A model generated the notes under the pieces. It ran no database searches and was not told the DNA's origin. It worked only from the letters and a program-made list of their open reading frames with translations. A program made the translations under genes and the position numbers. Positions 51,249 to 60,289 of a DNA stretch of 64,000 nucleotides are shown here, piece after piece. Position 1 is the stretch's first letter; the number at the start of each line of letters is the position of its first letter. Source of the DNA: an uncultured Christensenella sp. (lineage in GTDB: Bacteria > Bacillota > Clostridia > Christensenellales > Borkfalkiaceae); NCBI GenBank assembly GCA_905203015.1, contig CAJKUC010000010.1:23049-87048 (forward strand), given 5' to 3'.

Positions 51249-53300
51249 TTAGTTGTTTTTCATAAGATCGGCAATAGAAGCGCCGCCTTCGTTATCATCC
51301 GTCCAGGAAGTCATTTCGTCGGGATCGTTAGCGATTCTCGAAGATTTCTTTCCTCCCTTTTCGTCGTCCTTCTTATCCTCTCTTTCGGGGCGGGGAAGCA
51401 ACGCTTTGATGGAAAGAGTCATCTTTCTTTCTTCGGGGTTCAAACGAAGAATCTTCGCGTCGATTTCCTGACCGATCGTAAGCGCGGTGGTAGGATTTTC
51501 AAGGAATTCATGAGAAATCTGCGATACGTGCACAAGACCGTCGATTCCTTTTTCCACTTCGACAAACGCGCCGAACGGAACGATTCTCACTACTTTGCCG
51601 TGAATCACGTCGCCTTCCACGTATTTATCGCCTACGAGATCCCAAGGATGGGGTTGAAGTTGCTTGTAGCCGATCGCCGCTTTCTTGTTTTCGGGATCGA
51701 GACGAAGCACTTTGAACTGATAGGTTTTGCCGATTTCGAGCACGTCGGTGACGGAATCGATTTCACCCCAGGAAATATCGGAGATACGGGCAAGGCAATC
51801 GAAACCGTTTACGGATACGAACGCACCGAAACCGGTTACGCGTTCCACTTTACCTTCCACGATGTCGTCAACGTGAACGTTAGCGAAGAATTCAGCCTCT
51901 TTCGCAGCCTTTTCCGCTTCTCTCGCCGCTTTTTCGGCTTCGATGATCACGCGCTGGGAAGCCACGATTTCCTTACCCTTCTCGGTGTTGATTTCAAGAA
52001 GTTTCAGGCGAAGTTTCTTGCCTACGTATTTATCGAGTTCTTTCACATAGCCGGAACGGATCTCTCTCGCGGGAACGAACACTTTGTACGAACCGAGTTG
52101 CCCGGTAAGGCCGCCCTTGTTCGAGCCTGTGCAGGTAATGGAGAATTCCTGCCCTTCCTTGATGCCTTCCAGCATCGCTTCCTCTTCTTTCGCTTCTTTG
52201 ATGCGTTTCTGAGAAAGTTTCACGGGCTTAGTGTCGACAACCATAAGTTCGATTTCGTCGCCCTTGCGGGAGTTGAACGCTTCTTTATCGTACGTCTCGC
52301 AATCGACCTCGTTCTTATCGAGAAGAATTTCTTTCTTCGTCATGGGAAGAAGCACCGAAACGCCCTGATCGTCCGCCGTGGAGATCGTGGCTTTCACGAT
52401 GTCACCCTTCTTGAACTTCTGCTGATTGTCCATGTTCGCAACGACTTCTTCCATCGTCGCTTTGTCTGCTGTTTCCATTACCATTTTTAAGAGAACCTCC
52501 TGAGTCTGCTCGTTCGGGGTGCTTGCCCCCGTCACGACGCCGACCTTTTTAAAACTTTTCAATTTCATATAGTCGCAATCCTCGGCGTTTTTCAGACGGA
52601 ATACGTTTTCGCAATGCTCTTTGCAGATATCGTACAGTTTGCCCGTATTGCTGCTGTTGAGCCCGCCGATTACCAGAATCGCGTCGCATTCGGCCGCCAG
52701 TTTCCGCGCCTCGTTTTGCCTACTGACAGTAGTATAGCAAATTGTTTTAAAAACTTCAACTGTTTTTCCCCGCTTATCGCGAAGATTTTTAATAATTTTT
52801 TCAAATTTTTCTTCCGAAAAGGTCGTTTGAGCCACTACGCAGCAATCTTTTCCCTTAAGAAAGCCGAAATCGTCCTCTTCCGACGAAATCACGTGCGCTC
52901 CGTTTTCGCACCAGCCCGTGATTCCGATCACTTCGGGATGCGTGCGTTCGCCCACGATTACGATCGTTTTTCCCTCCGCGCTCTTTTCTTTTACGATGTG
53001 TTGCGTGCGGCGCACGAAAGCGCAGGTGCAGTCCACCGCTTCGATGTTCCGCCTCGCGCACTCTTCAAACACCGCTTTTCCCGCGCCGTGCGAACGGATG
53101 ATCAGCCGCGCGCCGTCGGGCACTTCCGAAAGATCGTTCACCGTTTTTATGCCGCGTTTTTCTATCTCGTCCACTACGTCGCGGTTATGTATGATTTCGC
53201 CGTAAATATAGGTGTTTTCCGGCTCGATGCGCATAGCGGTATCCACGGCGCGTTTCACGCCGCTGCAAAATCCGCCGTACTTCGCGAACACCACCTGCAT
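51249..53300 (-). CDS. ispH: IspH - ribosomal protein S1 fusion
   Basis: 683 aa, two functions. Residues 1-280 are 4-hydroxy-3-methylbut-2-enyl diphosphate reductase (last MEP step, iron-sulfur): GGFCSGVKRAVDTA, THPEVIGITGWC, VVAQTTF and the third Cys in FKTICYTTV. Residues about 300-640 contain four S1 RNA-binding repeats, the last two clearest (GKVERVTGFGAFVSVNGFDC and GKVVRIVPFGAFVEVEKGID), with a basic, acidic tail. The fusion is known in Clostridia. The iron-sulfur cysteines and the TGAST motif are present, so both halves look active. Confidence 0.95.
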   Translation of the reverse strand: MQVVFAKYGGFCSGVKRAVDTAMRIEPENTYIYGEIIHNRDVVDEIEKRGIKTVNDLSEVPDGARLIIRSHGAGKAVFEECARRNIEAVDCTCAFVRRTQHIVKEKSAEGKTIVIVGERTHPEVIGITGWCENGAHVISSEEDDFGFLKGKDCCVVAQTTFSEEKFEKIIKNLRDKRGKTVEVFKTICYTTVSRQNEARKLAAECDAILVIGGLNSSNTGKLYDICKEHCENVFRLKNAEDCDYMKLKSFKKVGVVTGASTPNEQTQEVLLKMVMETADKATMEEVVANMDNQQKFKKGDIVKATISTADDQGVSVLLPMTKKEILLDKNEVDCETYDKEAFNSRKGDEIELMVVDTKPVKLSQKRIKEAKEEEAMLEGIKEGQEFSITCTGSNKGGLTGQLGSYKVFVPAREIRSGYVKELDKYVGKKLRLKLLEINTEKGKEIVASQRVIIEAEKAAREAEKAAKEAEFFANVHVDDIVEGKVERVTGFGAFVSVNGFDCLARISDISWGEIDSVTDVLEIGKTYQFKVLRLDPENKKAAIGYKQLQPHPWDLVGDKYVEGDVIHGKVVRIVPFGAFVEVEKGIDGLVHVSQISHEFLENPTTALTIGQEIDAKILRLNPEERKMTLSIKALLPRPEREDKKDDEKGGKKSSRIANDPDEMTSWTDDNEGGASIADLMKNN

Positions 53301-53434
53301 GTTTTCTCCTCCGCCTTTTTCGTATCGTGCTTTTCGTATTGTGCGCCGCCGTTATCCTTTCGTTATGCTTTCCGCCCGCGGAACGCGTTTCCGTACGCGT
53401 TTTTTTCAGCTTTTCCTCGCCGGAATCGCCCCGA

Positions 53435-54865
53435 TTATTTCTTCTTTTTCTTCTTTTTTACCGCCAGATATTCCGTATGCTCGCGCTTCAACGAAAGAAT
53501 GTGTTCCTTGATGATTTCGTCCGCCCGCGCGATTTCCTCGTCGGTGAGTTTTTTGCCGTAAAAATCCGAAAGTTCAAAAGGCTCGCCGTAAAGAATGTGC
53601 GCCATACGGAACGGGCGGGGCTTTTTATAAATCGCCACGGGAACGATCGGCACCCGCGCGCGGATCGCCATCGCCGCAGCGCCCGGTTTGAAAGGCAATA
53701 TCTCCTGCGTCGTTTTGTTTCTCGTACCTTCGGGGAAAAGAGATACTTTTTCGCCGTTCTTCAGGCATTTAAGCGAATTCATCAGCGCGCGCACGTCGTT
53801 GCCGTCGCGGTTCACGCAAATGCAACGGATTTTACGGCAGATTCCTTTCATCGCGGGGCTTTCGATCACTTCGCGTTTAGCAAGAAAGTGAATACCTTCG
53901 CTTGTGGTGCGCGCTATGTACACGGGATCCCAGATCCGATAGTGATTGCCAACATACACGCAAGGCCCGTCTTTCACCTTTTTCGGGCCGTAGCATTTAA
54001 ACGGCATGATCAGGCGATACACGGGAATAAACACCGCGCGAAGAAAATTCATAAACGGAATCACGTGCCTGCCTTTTTTATTCGCGGGAACGGTCATCGG
54101 CAAAGGCTTTTTCTTCTTTTCTTTTTTTCTTTTGCCTTCGTTTTGATCATCCGTTTTGCGATCGGCTTGTTTTTGCTCGCTTTCTTTCTCTTCCGCTTGC
54201 ATTTTCGCGAGTTTTTCGTCGATTGCCGCGGAAATCGTATCCGCCACTTCTTCGATCGATTTTTCGGAAGTGTCCACCACCACGGCGTCGTCTGCCTTTT
54301 TCAAAGGCGCGAATTCGCGTTTCGAGTCCTGTTCGTCTCTTTCGAGAATCTGTTTATAAATGCTTTCTTCGTCCGCCTCCTGCCCGCGCGATAAAAGTTC
54401 CAGATATCGCCGCTTTGCGCGCACTCGTCCGTCCGCCGTCACGAAAAATTTAAAATCCGCATGCGGCAACACATACGAGCCGATATCGCGCCCGTCGAGC
54501 ACGCACGACATTCTCCCCGCGATTTCGCGCTGCATTTCCACAAGTCGCATACGCACCGCTTTATGCACGGCCACGTCGGAAGCCGCGCGGGAAACTTCGT
54601 TCTTTCTGATCTCTTCCGAAACGTCTTCGTCTCCGAGGTAAGTATGCTGCGCGCCGTTTTCGTATTCTACACGCACGGGCACACGATCGACGATCGCCGT
54701 CACCGCTTTTTCGTCTTTCGGATCGACTCCTTCGCGAAGCGCGCCGAGCGCGAACGCCCTGTACATCGCCCCCGTATCGAGATAAAGAATATCGTATTTT
54801 TTCGCGAGTACTTTCGCCACCGTGCTCTTTCCGCTTCCCGCGGGGCCGTCCAGCGCGATATTCAT
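53435..54865 (-). CDS. cmk: Cytidylate kinase - 1-acylglycerol-3-phosphate acyltransferase fusion
   Basis: 476 aa. Residues 1-220: CMP kinase with P-loop IALDGPAGSGKST, LDTGAMYRAFALGAL and VLDGRDIGSYVLP. A charged Lys/Glu-rich linker follows (about 220-275). Residues about 280-460: PlsC acyltransferase with HYRIWD (HX4D motif) and FPEGTR. The tail is seven lysines. It couples nucleotide supply for CDP-diacylglycerol with phosphatidate synthesis. The two are often separate neighbouring genes in Clostridia; here they are one frame with no stop. The ATG at 54865 is chosen for the P-loop position. The 357-bp gap upstream (54866-55222) holds no gene. Confidence 0.93.
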   Translation of the reverse strand: MNIALDGPAGSGKSTVAKVLAKKYDILYLDTGAMYRAFALGALREGVDPKDEKAVTAIVDRVPVRVEYENGAQHTYLGDEDVSEEIRKNEVSRAASDVAVHKAVRMRLVEMQREIAGRMSCVLDGRDIGSYVLPHADFKFFVTADGRVRAKRRYLELLSRGQEADEESIYKQILERDEQDSKREFAPLKKADDAVVVDTSEKSIEEVADTISAAIDEKLAKMQAEEKESEQKQADRKTDDQNEGKRKKEKKKKPLPMTVPANKKGRHVIPFMNFLRAVFIPVYRLIMPFKCYGPKKVKDGPCVYVGNHYRIWDPVYIARTTSEGIHFLAKREVIESPAMKGICRKIRCICVNRDGNDVRALMNSLKCLKNGEKVSLFPEGTRNKTTQEILPFKPGAAAMAIRARVPIVPVAIYKKPRPFRMAHILYGEPFELSDFYGKKLTDEEIARADEIIKEHILSLKREHTEYLAVKKKKKKK

Positions 54866-55136
54866 CTTTTTTCCGCCGTTTACGGCGATTCCGACGTGTT
54901 TCGTATTCAATGTTGTTGCATCCTTCTTTTTTCTGATTTTTTTCCGCATGGCGTTACGATTTATTGCGTTTTTGCGGTTTTTACCCGTTTGCGGCGCAGC
55001 GGCGCGGAACAATTTTACCCGTATCGTAAGATCTTCACAGATTATAGCACTTTTTAAAAGCACTCGTCAAGCCTTTTACGCCGTCACGCCGTTTTTCGGC
55101 GTTTTTATACGGCTTTTACCGTAAAATTCAAGATTT

Positions 55137-55164
55137 TCAGCCGACAATTATCAGCCGAAAATTA
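55137..55164. repeat. Two tandem 14-bp units
   Basis: TCAGCCGACAATTA (55137-55150) and TCAGCCGAAAATTA (55151-55164), one mismatch, in the non-coding gap 54866-55222. The rest of that gap shows only a short ACGCCG/CGGCGT hairpin at 55086-55102. Confidence 0.4.
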
Positions 55165-55222
55165 AATGCGAGTTTTTTATATATGCCGTATATTTCGGCT
55201 GCTTACGGCTTACTTTGCCTCG

Positions 55223-56464
55223 TTATACGCTTTTTCCCGCAAGGTAACCCGTGGAAAAAGCAATCTGCAGATTGTATCCGCCCGTGAACGCGTCGAGATC
55301 AAGCGTTTCGCCGCACATTTTCAGCCCCGTCGCTTTTTTCACGTTCATCGTTTTCGGATCGATTTCCGAAAGATCCACGCCGCCGGAAGTTATAATCGCC
55401 TCCGCGAAACCGCGAAGCGAAAGCGGCGTCATCGTAAAACTTTTCAAGGCTTCGATCAGTCGGTTTCTCTCCTCTTTCGTCACGGAATTGCAACGTTTTT
55501 CCGGCGGAACGTTCGCCGCCGTAAGCACGGCTGGCAGAATTTTCTGCGGCAGTAAATCGCCTGCGGCGGCGCGCAGCGTTTTATTCTTACACTCGTCGAA
55601 TAAACGCAGCAATCGTTTTTCCAGAGTCGCACGATCAAGCGCGGGCTTGAAATCGAGAAACAAGCGCGTTTTCGACAAATCTTCTCGCGTGATTACGGAA
55701 GAAAGAGAAAGCACGATCGGCCCGGAGACGCCGAAATGCGTAAACAACATTTCGCCGAATTCGTCGTACACTTTTTTGCCGTTCACCGTAGCGGAAAGCG
55801 CAACGTTTTTCAGCGAAAGCCCCTGCGCTTCTTTGTAAAAATTTTCTTTCAGATCGATTCCGCAAAGAGCGGGGCGCGGCGGCGTGATTTTCAGCCCGAA
55901 TTTTTCCGCAAAACGATACCCGTCGCCCGTAGAGCCCGTGGAAGGATAACTCAATCCGCCCGTACACACGATCGCAACGTCGCACGGAATCTCTCTTTTA
56001 TCCGTACGTACAGCCGTTATGCGAGGCATAATACCTATGTCAGGCATAGTGTCGGTAATCAGGTCCGTTACCTTTTCGTTCAGAAGTATGGTGACTCCCG
56101 CGTTTTTGCAGGCTTTTTCCAGCGTTTTCGTCACGTCGCTTGCATGATCGGAAAGCGGAAATACTCTTCCCCCGCGTTCCGTTTTTAAGGCAAGCCCGCG
56201 CGCGGAGAAAAAATCCATACACGCCTGCGGAGAAAAAGAATACGCCGCACCGTATAAAAATTTACCGCCGTGCACCACTTTCGTTAAAAATTCCGCAGGC
56301 GGAATATCGTTCGTAAGATTACAACGACCTTTCCCCGTGATATATATTTTTTTCCCGAGTTTTTCGTTCTTTTCCACGAGGGTAACTTTGTTGCCGTTTT
56401 CCGCAGCCACGCACGCCGCCATCAGCCCCGAAGCGCCGCCTCCGATTACACATACTTTTTTCAA
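55223..56464 (-). CDS. NAD(P)/FAD-dependent oxidoreductase, HI0933/YtfP family
   Basis: 413 aa flavoprotein. N-terminal dinucleotide fold CVIGGGASGLMAACVAAENG, then GRCNLTND, conserved AIVCTGGLSYPSTGSTGDGY and a C-terminal ITSGGVDLSEIDPKTM with the final FTGGYNLQIAFSTG. Function unknown; members are flavin oxidoreductases of unclear substrate. Around residues 140-150 the stretch TMPDIGIMPRI is encoded by a pair of 15-bp palindromes found in intergenic gaps elsewhere in the window, implying an in-frame insertion in a surface loop. First gene of the cmk/ispH group. Confidence 0.93.
   Translation of the reverse strand: MKKVCVIGGGASGLMAACVAAENGNKVTLVEKNEKLGKKIYITGKGRCNLTNDIPPAEFLTKVVHGGKFLYGAAYSFSPQACMDFFSARGLALKTERGGRVFPLSDHASDVTKTLEKACKNAGVTILLNEKVTDLITDTMPDIGIMPRITAVRTDKREIPCDVAIVCTGGLSYPSTGSTGDGYRFAEKFGLKITPPRPALCGIDLKENFYKEAQGLSLKNVALSATVNGKKVYDEFGEMLFTHFGVSGPIVLSLSSVITREDLSKTRLFLDFKPALDRATLEKRLLRLFDECKNKTLRAAAGDLLPQKILPAVLTAANVPPEKRCNSVTKEERNRLIEALKSFTMTPLSLRGFAEAIITSGGVDLSEIDPKTMNVKKATGLKMCGETLDLDAFTGGYNLQIAFSTGYLAGKSV
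56017..56049. repeat. Pair of 15-bp palindromes inside the flavoprotein gene
   Basis: TTATGCGAGGCATAA (56017-56031), 3-base spacer, CTATGTCAGGCATAG (56035-56049). Same 15-3-15 layout as the intergenic pairs at 2706 and 38655, but within a coding frame. Confidence 0.65.
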
Positions 56465-56704
56465 TGCCGAATTTCCTTATTTATGTTTTATTTTATTTCC
56501 GCACGTATCGTTATATCTTCCGCCTCGTCAGCCGCGCATTCCGCAGTTTCGCACGTGGTTCCGACGTACAAAGCAGCGAATGTCCTTTGCGGCAGACCGC
56601 CCGCTTCCGCAAAACGAGATCCGCAGACGGCGTTTTGCGCAGCCTCTTATACGAAAATACGGCACGGAAGCAAAATTTCCGTGCCGAATCGTTTTTATTC
56701 GTCG

Positions 56705-58135
56705 TCAAACGGGATAAACGCCGCTCTTTGCCAGATCTTTATCTACGCCGTCTTTGTGCGCCGCGCGCCATTTGAAGAAATTCTCCGCCACCTGCTCGAA
56801 TACGGCGTAAGAAAGAACGTCTTCTTCTTTCTCGTAATAGCCCATTTCGATGACTTTTTTCTTCACTTCTTCGTATTCCGGTTTCAAAAGATCCGCGGGG
56901 CGGCAAGTGATGCGTTCCGCATTGCCGAGCACTTTTTTCGCAACTTCTTCGTTGACGGGAAGCGGCAATTTACCGTATTTTCCGGCAAACAGATCCTTCG
57001 TTTCTTTTGTCACCATCTTATAGCGTTCGCCCGTAATCACGTTCATCACAGCCTGCGTGCCTACGATCTGCGACGAAGGCGTAACAAGCGGAGGATAGCC
57101 GCAATCTTTACGTACGTTGGGCACTTCGGCAAGACATTCGAGCAATTTGTCCTCTTTGCCCGCTTTCTTCAACTGATTGATCAGATTGGAGAGCATACCG
57201 CCCGGCACCTGATAGATCAGCGTGTTCACGTCGATTCCTTTCACTTTGTCGGTGAGAATACCGTCGTCTTTCAGGCGTTTTTCCACGGTCTTGAAATGTT
57301 TCACGATCGGCAGCAATTGTTCGATCGAAATACCCGTATCGTACGGCGTACCTTTCAGTGTAGCCACAAGCGGCTCTGTGGCGGGCTGAGAAGTGCCGTT
57401 TCCGAGGGGCGAAAGCGCGGTGTCTACGATATCTACGCCCGCAAGAATCGCCATGAGGTACACCATATCGCCCGTACCCGTGGTGTTATGCGTATGAAGA
57501 TGCAGTTTCGTTTCGGGGCGAAGGTTTGCTTTCAACGCTTTCACAAGACGATAAGCGTCGAACGGCAACAACAGATTCGCCATATCTTTCAGGCAGATGT
57601 TGTCCGCGCCCATATCTTCCAGCGTTTTGGCAAGATTCACGAAATATTCGTCCGTATATACGGGGCCGGTGGTATACGAAATCGTCGCTTCGCAAACGCC
57701 GCCGTATTTTTTGATCGCGCGCATGGAAGTTTCGAGATTTCTCGGATCGTTGAGCGCGTCGAACACACGCACCACGGTCACCCCGTTCTCAATGGATTTT
57801 TCCACGAATTTCTCCACGAGATCGTCGGCATAATGACGATACCCGAGCAGATTCTGCCCGCGAAGCAGCATCTGAATCGGCGTCTTTTTCAGATAAGATT
57901 TCAGAACGCGAAGGCGCTCCCACGGATCTTCGTTCAGAAAGCGCAGGCAGGAATCGAAAGTCGCTCCCCCCCAGGCTTCCAGCGAATAATAGCCGATATT
58001 ATCCAGATCGGTGAGCGCGGGAATCATTTCGTCAAGGCGCATTCTCGTAGCCGCCTGCGACTGATGCGCGTCGCGCAGAATAGTTTCCGTAATAAGCACC
58101 TTTTTGGCGCTCTGATCGTTTACGTTGATTTCCAT
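56705..58135 (-). CDS. oadA: Oxaloacetate decarboxylase alpha subunit (5S carboxyltransferase)
   Basis: 476 aa biotin-dependent carboxyltransferase that moves the carboxyl group from oxaloacetate (or to pyruvate) onto biotin. Signature LITETILRDAHQSQAATRMR, then GYYSLEAWGGATFDSCLRFL, the biotin and metal site KDMANLLLPF, HLHTHNTTGTGDM and the C-terminal conserved carboxylase region. The biotin carrier part normally fused to the C-terminus is absent, supplied by the separate gene at 59373. Last gene of a five-gene decarboxylase cluster. Confidence 0.94.
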   Translation of the reverse strand: MEINVNDQSAKKVLITETILRDAHQSQAATRMRLDEMIPALTDLDNIGYYSLEAWGGATFDSCLRFLNEDPWERLRVLKSYLKKTPIQMLLRGQNLLGYRHYADDLVEKFVEKSIENGVTVVRVFDALNDPRNLETSMRAIKKYGGVCEATISYTTGPVYTDEYFVNLAKTLEDMGADNICLKDMANLLLPFDAYRLVKALKANLRPETKLHLHTHNTTGTGDMVYLMAILAGVDIVDTALSPLGNGTSQPATEPLVATLKGTPYDTGISIEQLLPIVKHFKTVEKRLKDDGILTDKVKGIDVNTLIYQVPGGMLSNLINQLKKAGKEDKLLECLAEVPNVRKDCGYPPLVTPSSQIVGTQAVMNVITGERYKMVTKETKDLFAGKYGKLPLPVNEEVAKKVLGNAERITCRPADLLKPEYEEVKKKVIEMGYYEKEEDVLSYAVFEQVAENFFKWRAAHKDGVDKDLAKSGVYPV

Positions 58136-58159
58136 AAATGTAATAAACCTCCCTATACC

Positions 58160-59350
58160 TTAAAAGAGCGACAGCAGGAATCCCGCAGCGATTGCCGAGC
58201 CGATGACGCCGGCAACGTTCGGGCCCATCGCATGCATAAGCAAATGGTTGTTCGGATCGGATTCTCTGCCCACGTCTTCCGAAATACGCGCCGCCATAGG
58301 CACGGCAGAAACGCCCGCGCTGCCGATCAAAGGATTGATCTTGCCGTGCGAAAGTTTGCACATCAGTCTGCCCATCAGAAGTCCGCCGATCGTGCCGAAC
58401 ACGAAGGCAAACAAGCCGAGCGCAACGATTTTAAGCGTGGAAGCGGTAAGGAACACGCCGCCGTACGCTTTCGAGCCCACGCACACGCCGAGAAATATCG
58501 TAACGGTGTTCATAAGGCCGTTCTGCGCCTGCGAAGAAAGTCGTTCCGTAGCACCCGATTCGCGAAGCAGATTGCCGAGCATCAGCATACCGAGAAGCGG
58601 AATCGCGTCGGGAAGGAGCATCCCCACCACCAACGTCACCAGAATCGGGAACACGATTTTTTCCAGTTTACCCACGGGGCGAAGTTGTTTCATTTTGATT
58701 TTGCGTTCTCTTTCGGGAACGAGAAGGCGCATGATCGGCTTCTGAATAATGGGAATCAACGCCATATACGAATATGCCGCGATGGCGATCGCCGAAAGCA
58801 GATCTTCATGCGTATACTGCGACATCTTCTGTGTTACGTAAATCGCCGTCGGCCCGTCTGCGCCGCCGATGATCGCGATGGAGCATGCTGCGGCAAGATC
58901 GAAGCCGAGCACCACGGCAAGAATCAAAGCGATGAAAATGCCGAGTTGCGCCGCCGCGCCGATGAACATGCTCTTCGGGTTGGAAATAAGCGGACCGAAA
59001 TCCGTCATCGCGCCGATTCCGAGGAAGATAAGCGGCGGGTAGATCACTTTATCCACGCCGTAGAAGAGATACCATAAAAGTCCTCTGTTCTGCACGTCTT
59101 CGTAGGCATGCGAACCTTCGGGATAAGTGCCCCACACAACGTTGTATGCGCCGGGAATGTTCACGAGGAACATACCGAAAGCGATCGGCAGAAGCAGAAG
59201 CGGCTCGAATTTTTTCACGATCGCGAGATAGAAAAGCACGAACGAAACGAGAAGCATCACGTAGTTTTGCCACGTGCCGTTTGCAAGCCCCATCTGTTCC
59301 CACAATCCCTTTAACATCTCGCCGATATTAACGAGTAAATTTTGCGTCAT
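58160..59350 (-). CDS. oadB: Sodium-translocating decarboxylase beta subunit
   Basis: 396 aa integral membrane subunit, about 9-11 helices, which decarboxylates carboxybiotin and pumps two Na+ outward. The conserved SIAIIGGADGPTAIYVTQ (catalytic Asp region), LGIGAMTDFGPLISNPKS and GLLMGRLMCKLSHGKINPLIGSAGVSAVP are intact. 24 bases before oadA, in the same operon. Confidence 0.96.
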   Translation of the reverse strand: MTQNLLVNIGEMLKGLWEQMGLANGTWQNYVMLLVSFVLFYLAIVKKFEPLLLLPIAFGMFLVNIPGAYNVVWGTYPEGSHAYEDVQNRGLLWYLFYGVDKVIYPPLIFLGIGAMTDFGPLISNPKSMFIGAAAQLGIFIALILAVVLGFDLAAACSIAIIGGADGPTAIYVTQKMSQYTHEDLLSAIAIAAYSYMALIPIIQKPIMRLLVPERERKIKMKQLRPVGKLEKIVFPILVTLVVGMLLPDAIPLLGMLMLGNLLRESGATERLSSQAQNGLMNTVTIFLGVCVGSKAYGGVFLTASTLKIVALGLFAFVFGTIGGLLMGRLMCKLSHGKINPLIGSAGVSAVPMAARISEDVGRESDPNNHLLMHAMGPNVAGVIGSAIAAGFLLSLF

Positions 59351-59372
59351 CTGAGTTCTCCAAACGTTTATT

Positions 59373-59762
59373 TCAGCCGATTACGGCAAGCACGGTATCC
59401 GATTCCACGTTCGCGCCTTTCGTCACGGCGAACGACACTACGCCCGCGACGGGTGCGGTGATTTCGTTATCCATTTTCATCGCTTCGAGAACGAGGATCG
59501 GCTGATCCTTTTCCACTTTCGTTCCTTCCGCCACCAAAAGTCCTTTGATCAGCCCGGGGAACGGAGAAAGCACCTTTTCGCCGCTGCCGAGGTTCGCTTT
59601 GGGTGCAGGTGCGGGCGCTGCCTGAGGGGCAGCCGCAGGTTGATTTACGGGCGCCGCAAGCGTCGCCGCCGCTTTGGGCGCGGATACGCTTGCGGTTGCA
59701 CCCACTTCTTCTACGCCCACTTCGTAAGATTTTCCGTTTACGGTAATGACAAAATTACGCAT
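59373..59762 (-). CDS. Biotin carboxyl carrier protein of the decarboxylase
   Basis: 129 aa. A short N-terminal strand domain, an Ala/Pro-rich flexible linker (residues about 28-58) and a biotinyl domain with the lysine in VLEAMKMDNE (K96). It carries the carboxyl group between carboxyltransferase subunits and the OadB channel. Comparable to GcdC/MmdC or the OadA C-terminal domain. 23 bases before oadB. Confidence 0.95.
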   Translation of the reverse strand: MRNFVITVNGKSYEVGVEEVGATASVSAPKAAATLAAPVNQPAAAPQAAPAPAPKANLGSGEKVLSPFPGLIKGLLVAEGTKVEKDQPILVLEAMKMDNEITAPVAGVVSFAVTKGANVESDTVLAVIG

Positions 59763-59873
59763 GATTTTTTCTCCTTGTTTTGTTTTCCGCCGTTTTCAAG
59801 TGCCGGCGGGAACGCTGTTTTTCATTGTTTGTACGGCATTTTCGCCGTTTTTCCGCGATAAAATCGCGAAAAT

Positions 59874-60272
59874 TTACATTCTTTTAATACGTTTCACCAC
59901 AAATCCGCAGGTACGGTTTTCTCCCGCATAGTATGCGGCGATCGCTGCGGAAATCACGGCTATCGTTTCTTCGTCGATTCCGTTGGATGCGGAAATCGTC
60001 GCTTCGGCGGGCGCGCTCTTTACGGGCTCGCTCGTCTGTTTTGCCGCCTGCGGTTCTTTTTTCACCTTCGGCTTTTTCTCTCCGCCGTTTTTCGATTTCG
60101 ATTCCACGCTTTGCATGGCTTTTCCGACGGCCCATACGATCAGCACGAGCAGCGCGATTCCAACGAATACGGTGATAAAGCCGAGCAACGCGTCGATCGC
60201 CGCCTCGCCGACGGAAATTTTTTTGTCGTATAACGAGGGATCGATTTCGTTCGCCAATAAATTCAGAAACAT
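59874..60272 (-). CDS. oadG: Oxaloacetate decarboxylase gamma-like subunit (OadG)
   Basis: 132 aa. One N-terminal transmembrane helix (FVGIALLVLIVWAVGKAM), Lys-rich middle and a C-terminal region (EETIAVISAAIAAYYAG, then KRIKRM) matching the OadG/MmdD delta type. It anchors and assembles the complex. Located between the biotin carrier and the 12S-like carboxyltransferase. Confidence 0.88.
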   Translation of the reverse strand: MFLNLLANEIDPSLYDKKISVGEAAIDALLGFITVFVGIALLVLIVWAVGKAMQSVESKSKNGGEKKPKVKKEPQAAKQTSEPVKSAPAEATISASNGIDEETIAVISAAIAAYYAGENRTCGFVVKRIKRM

Positions 60273-60289
60273 TCCGCGTTCCCTCCTTT

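Noticed and set aside
50499..52490. 663-codon plus-strand open frame
   Set aside because: Antisense to htpG and the ispH-rpsA fusion, composition typical of reverse-strand translation, no motif.
56483..59077. Very long open frame (864 codons) on the plus strand
   Set aside because: It is antisense to oadA and oadB, both clearly recognisable; the translation is rich in His, Arg and Phe with no domain. Long antisense frames are common here because of codon bias.
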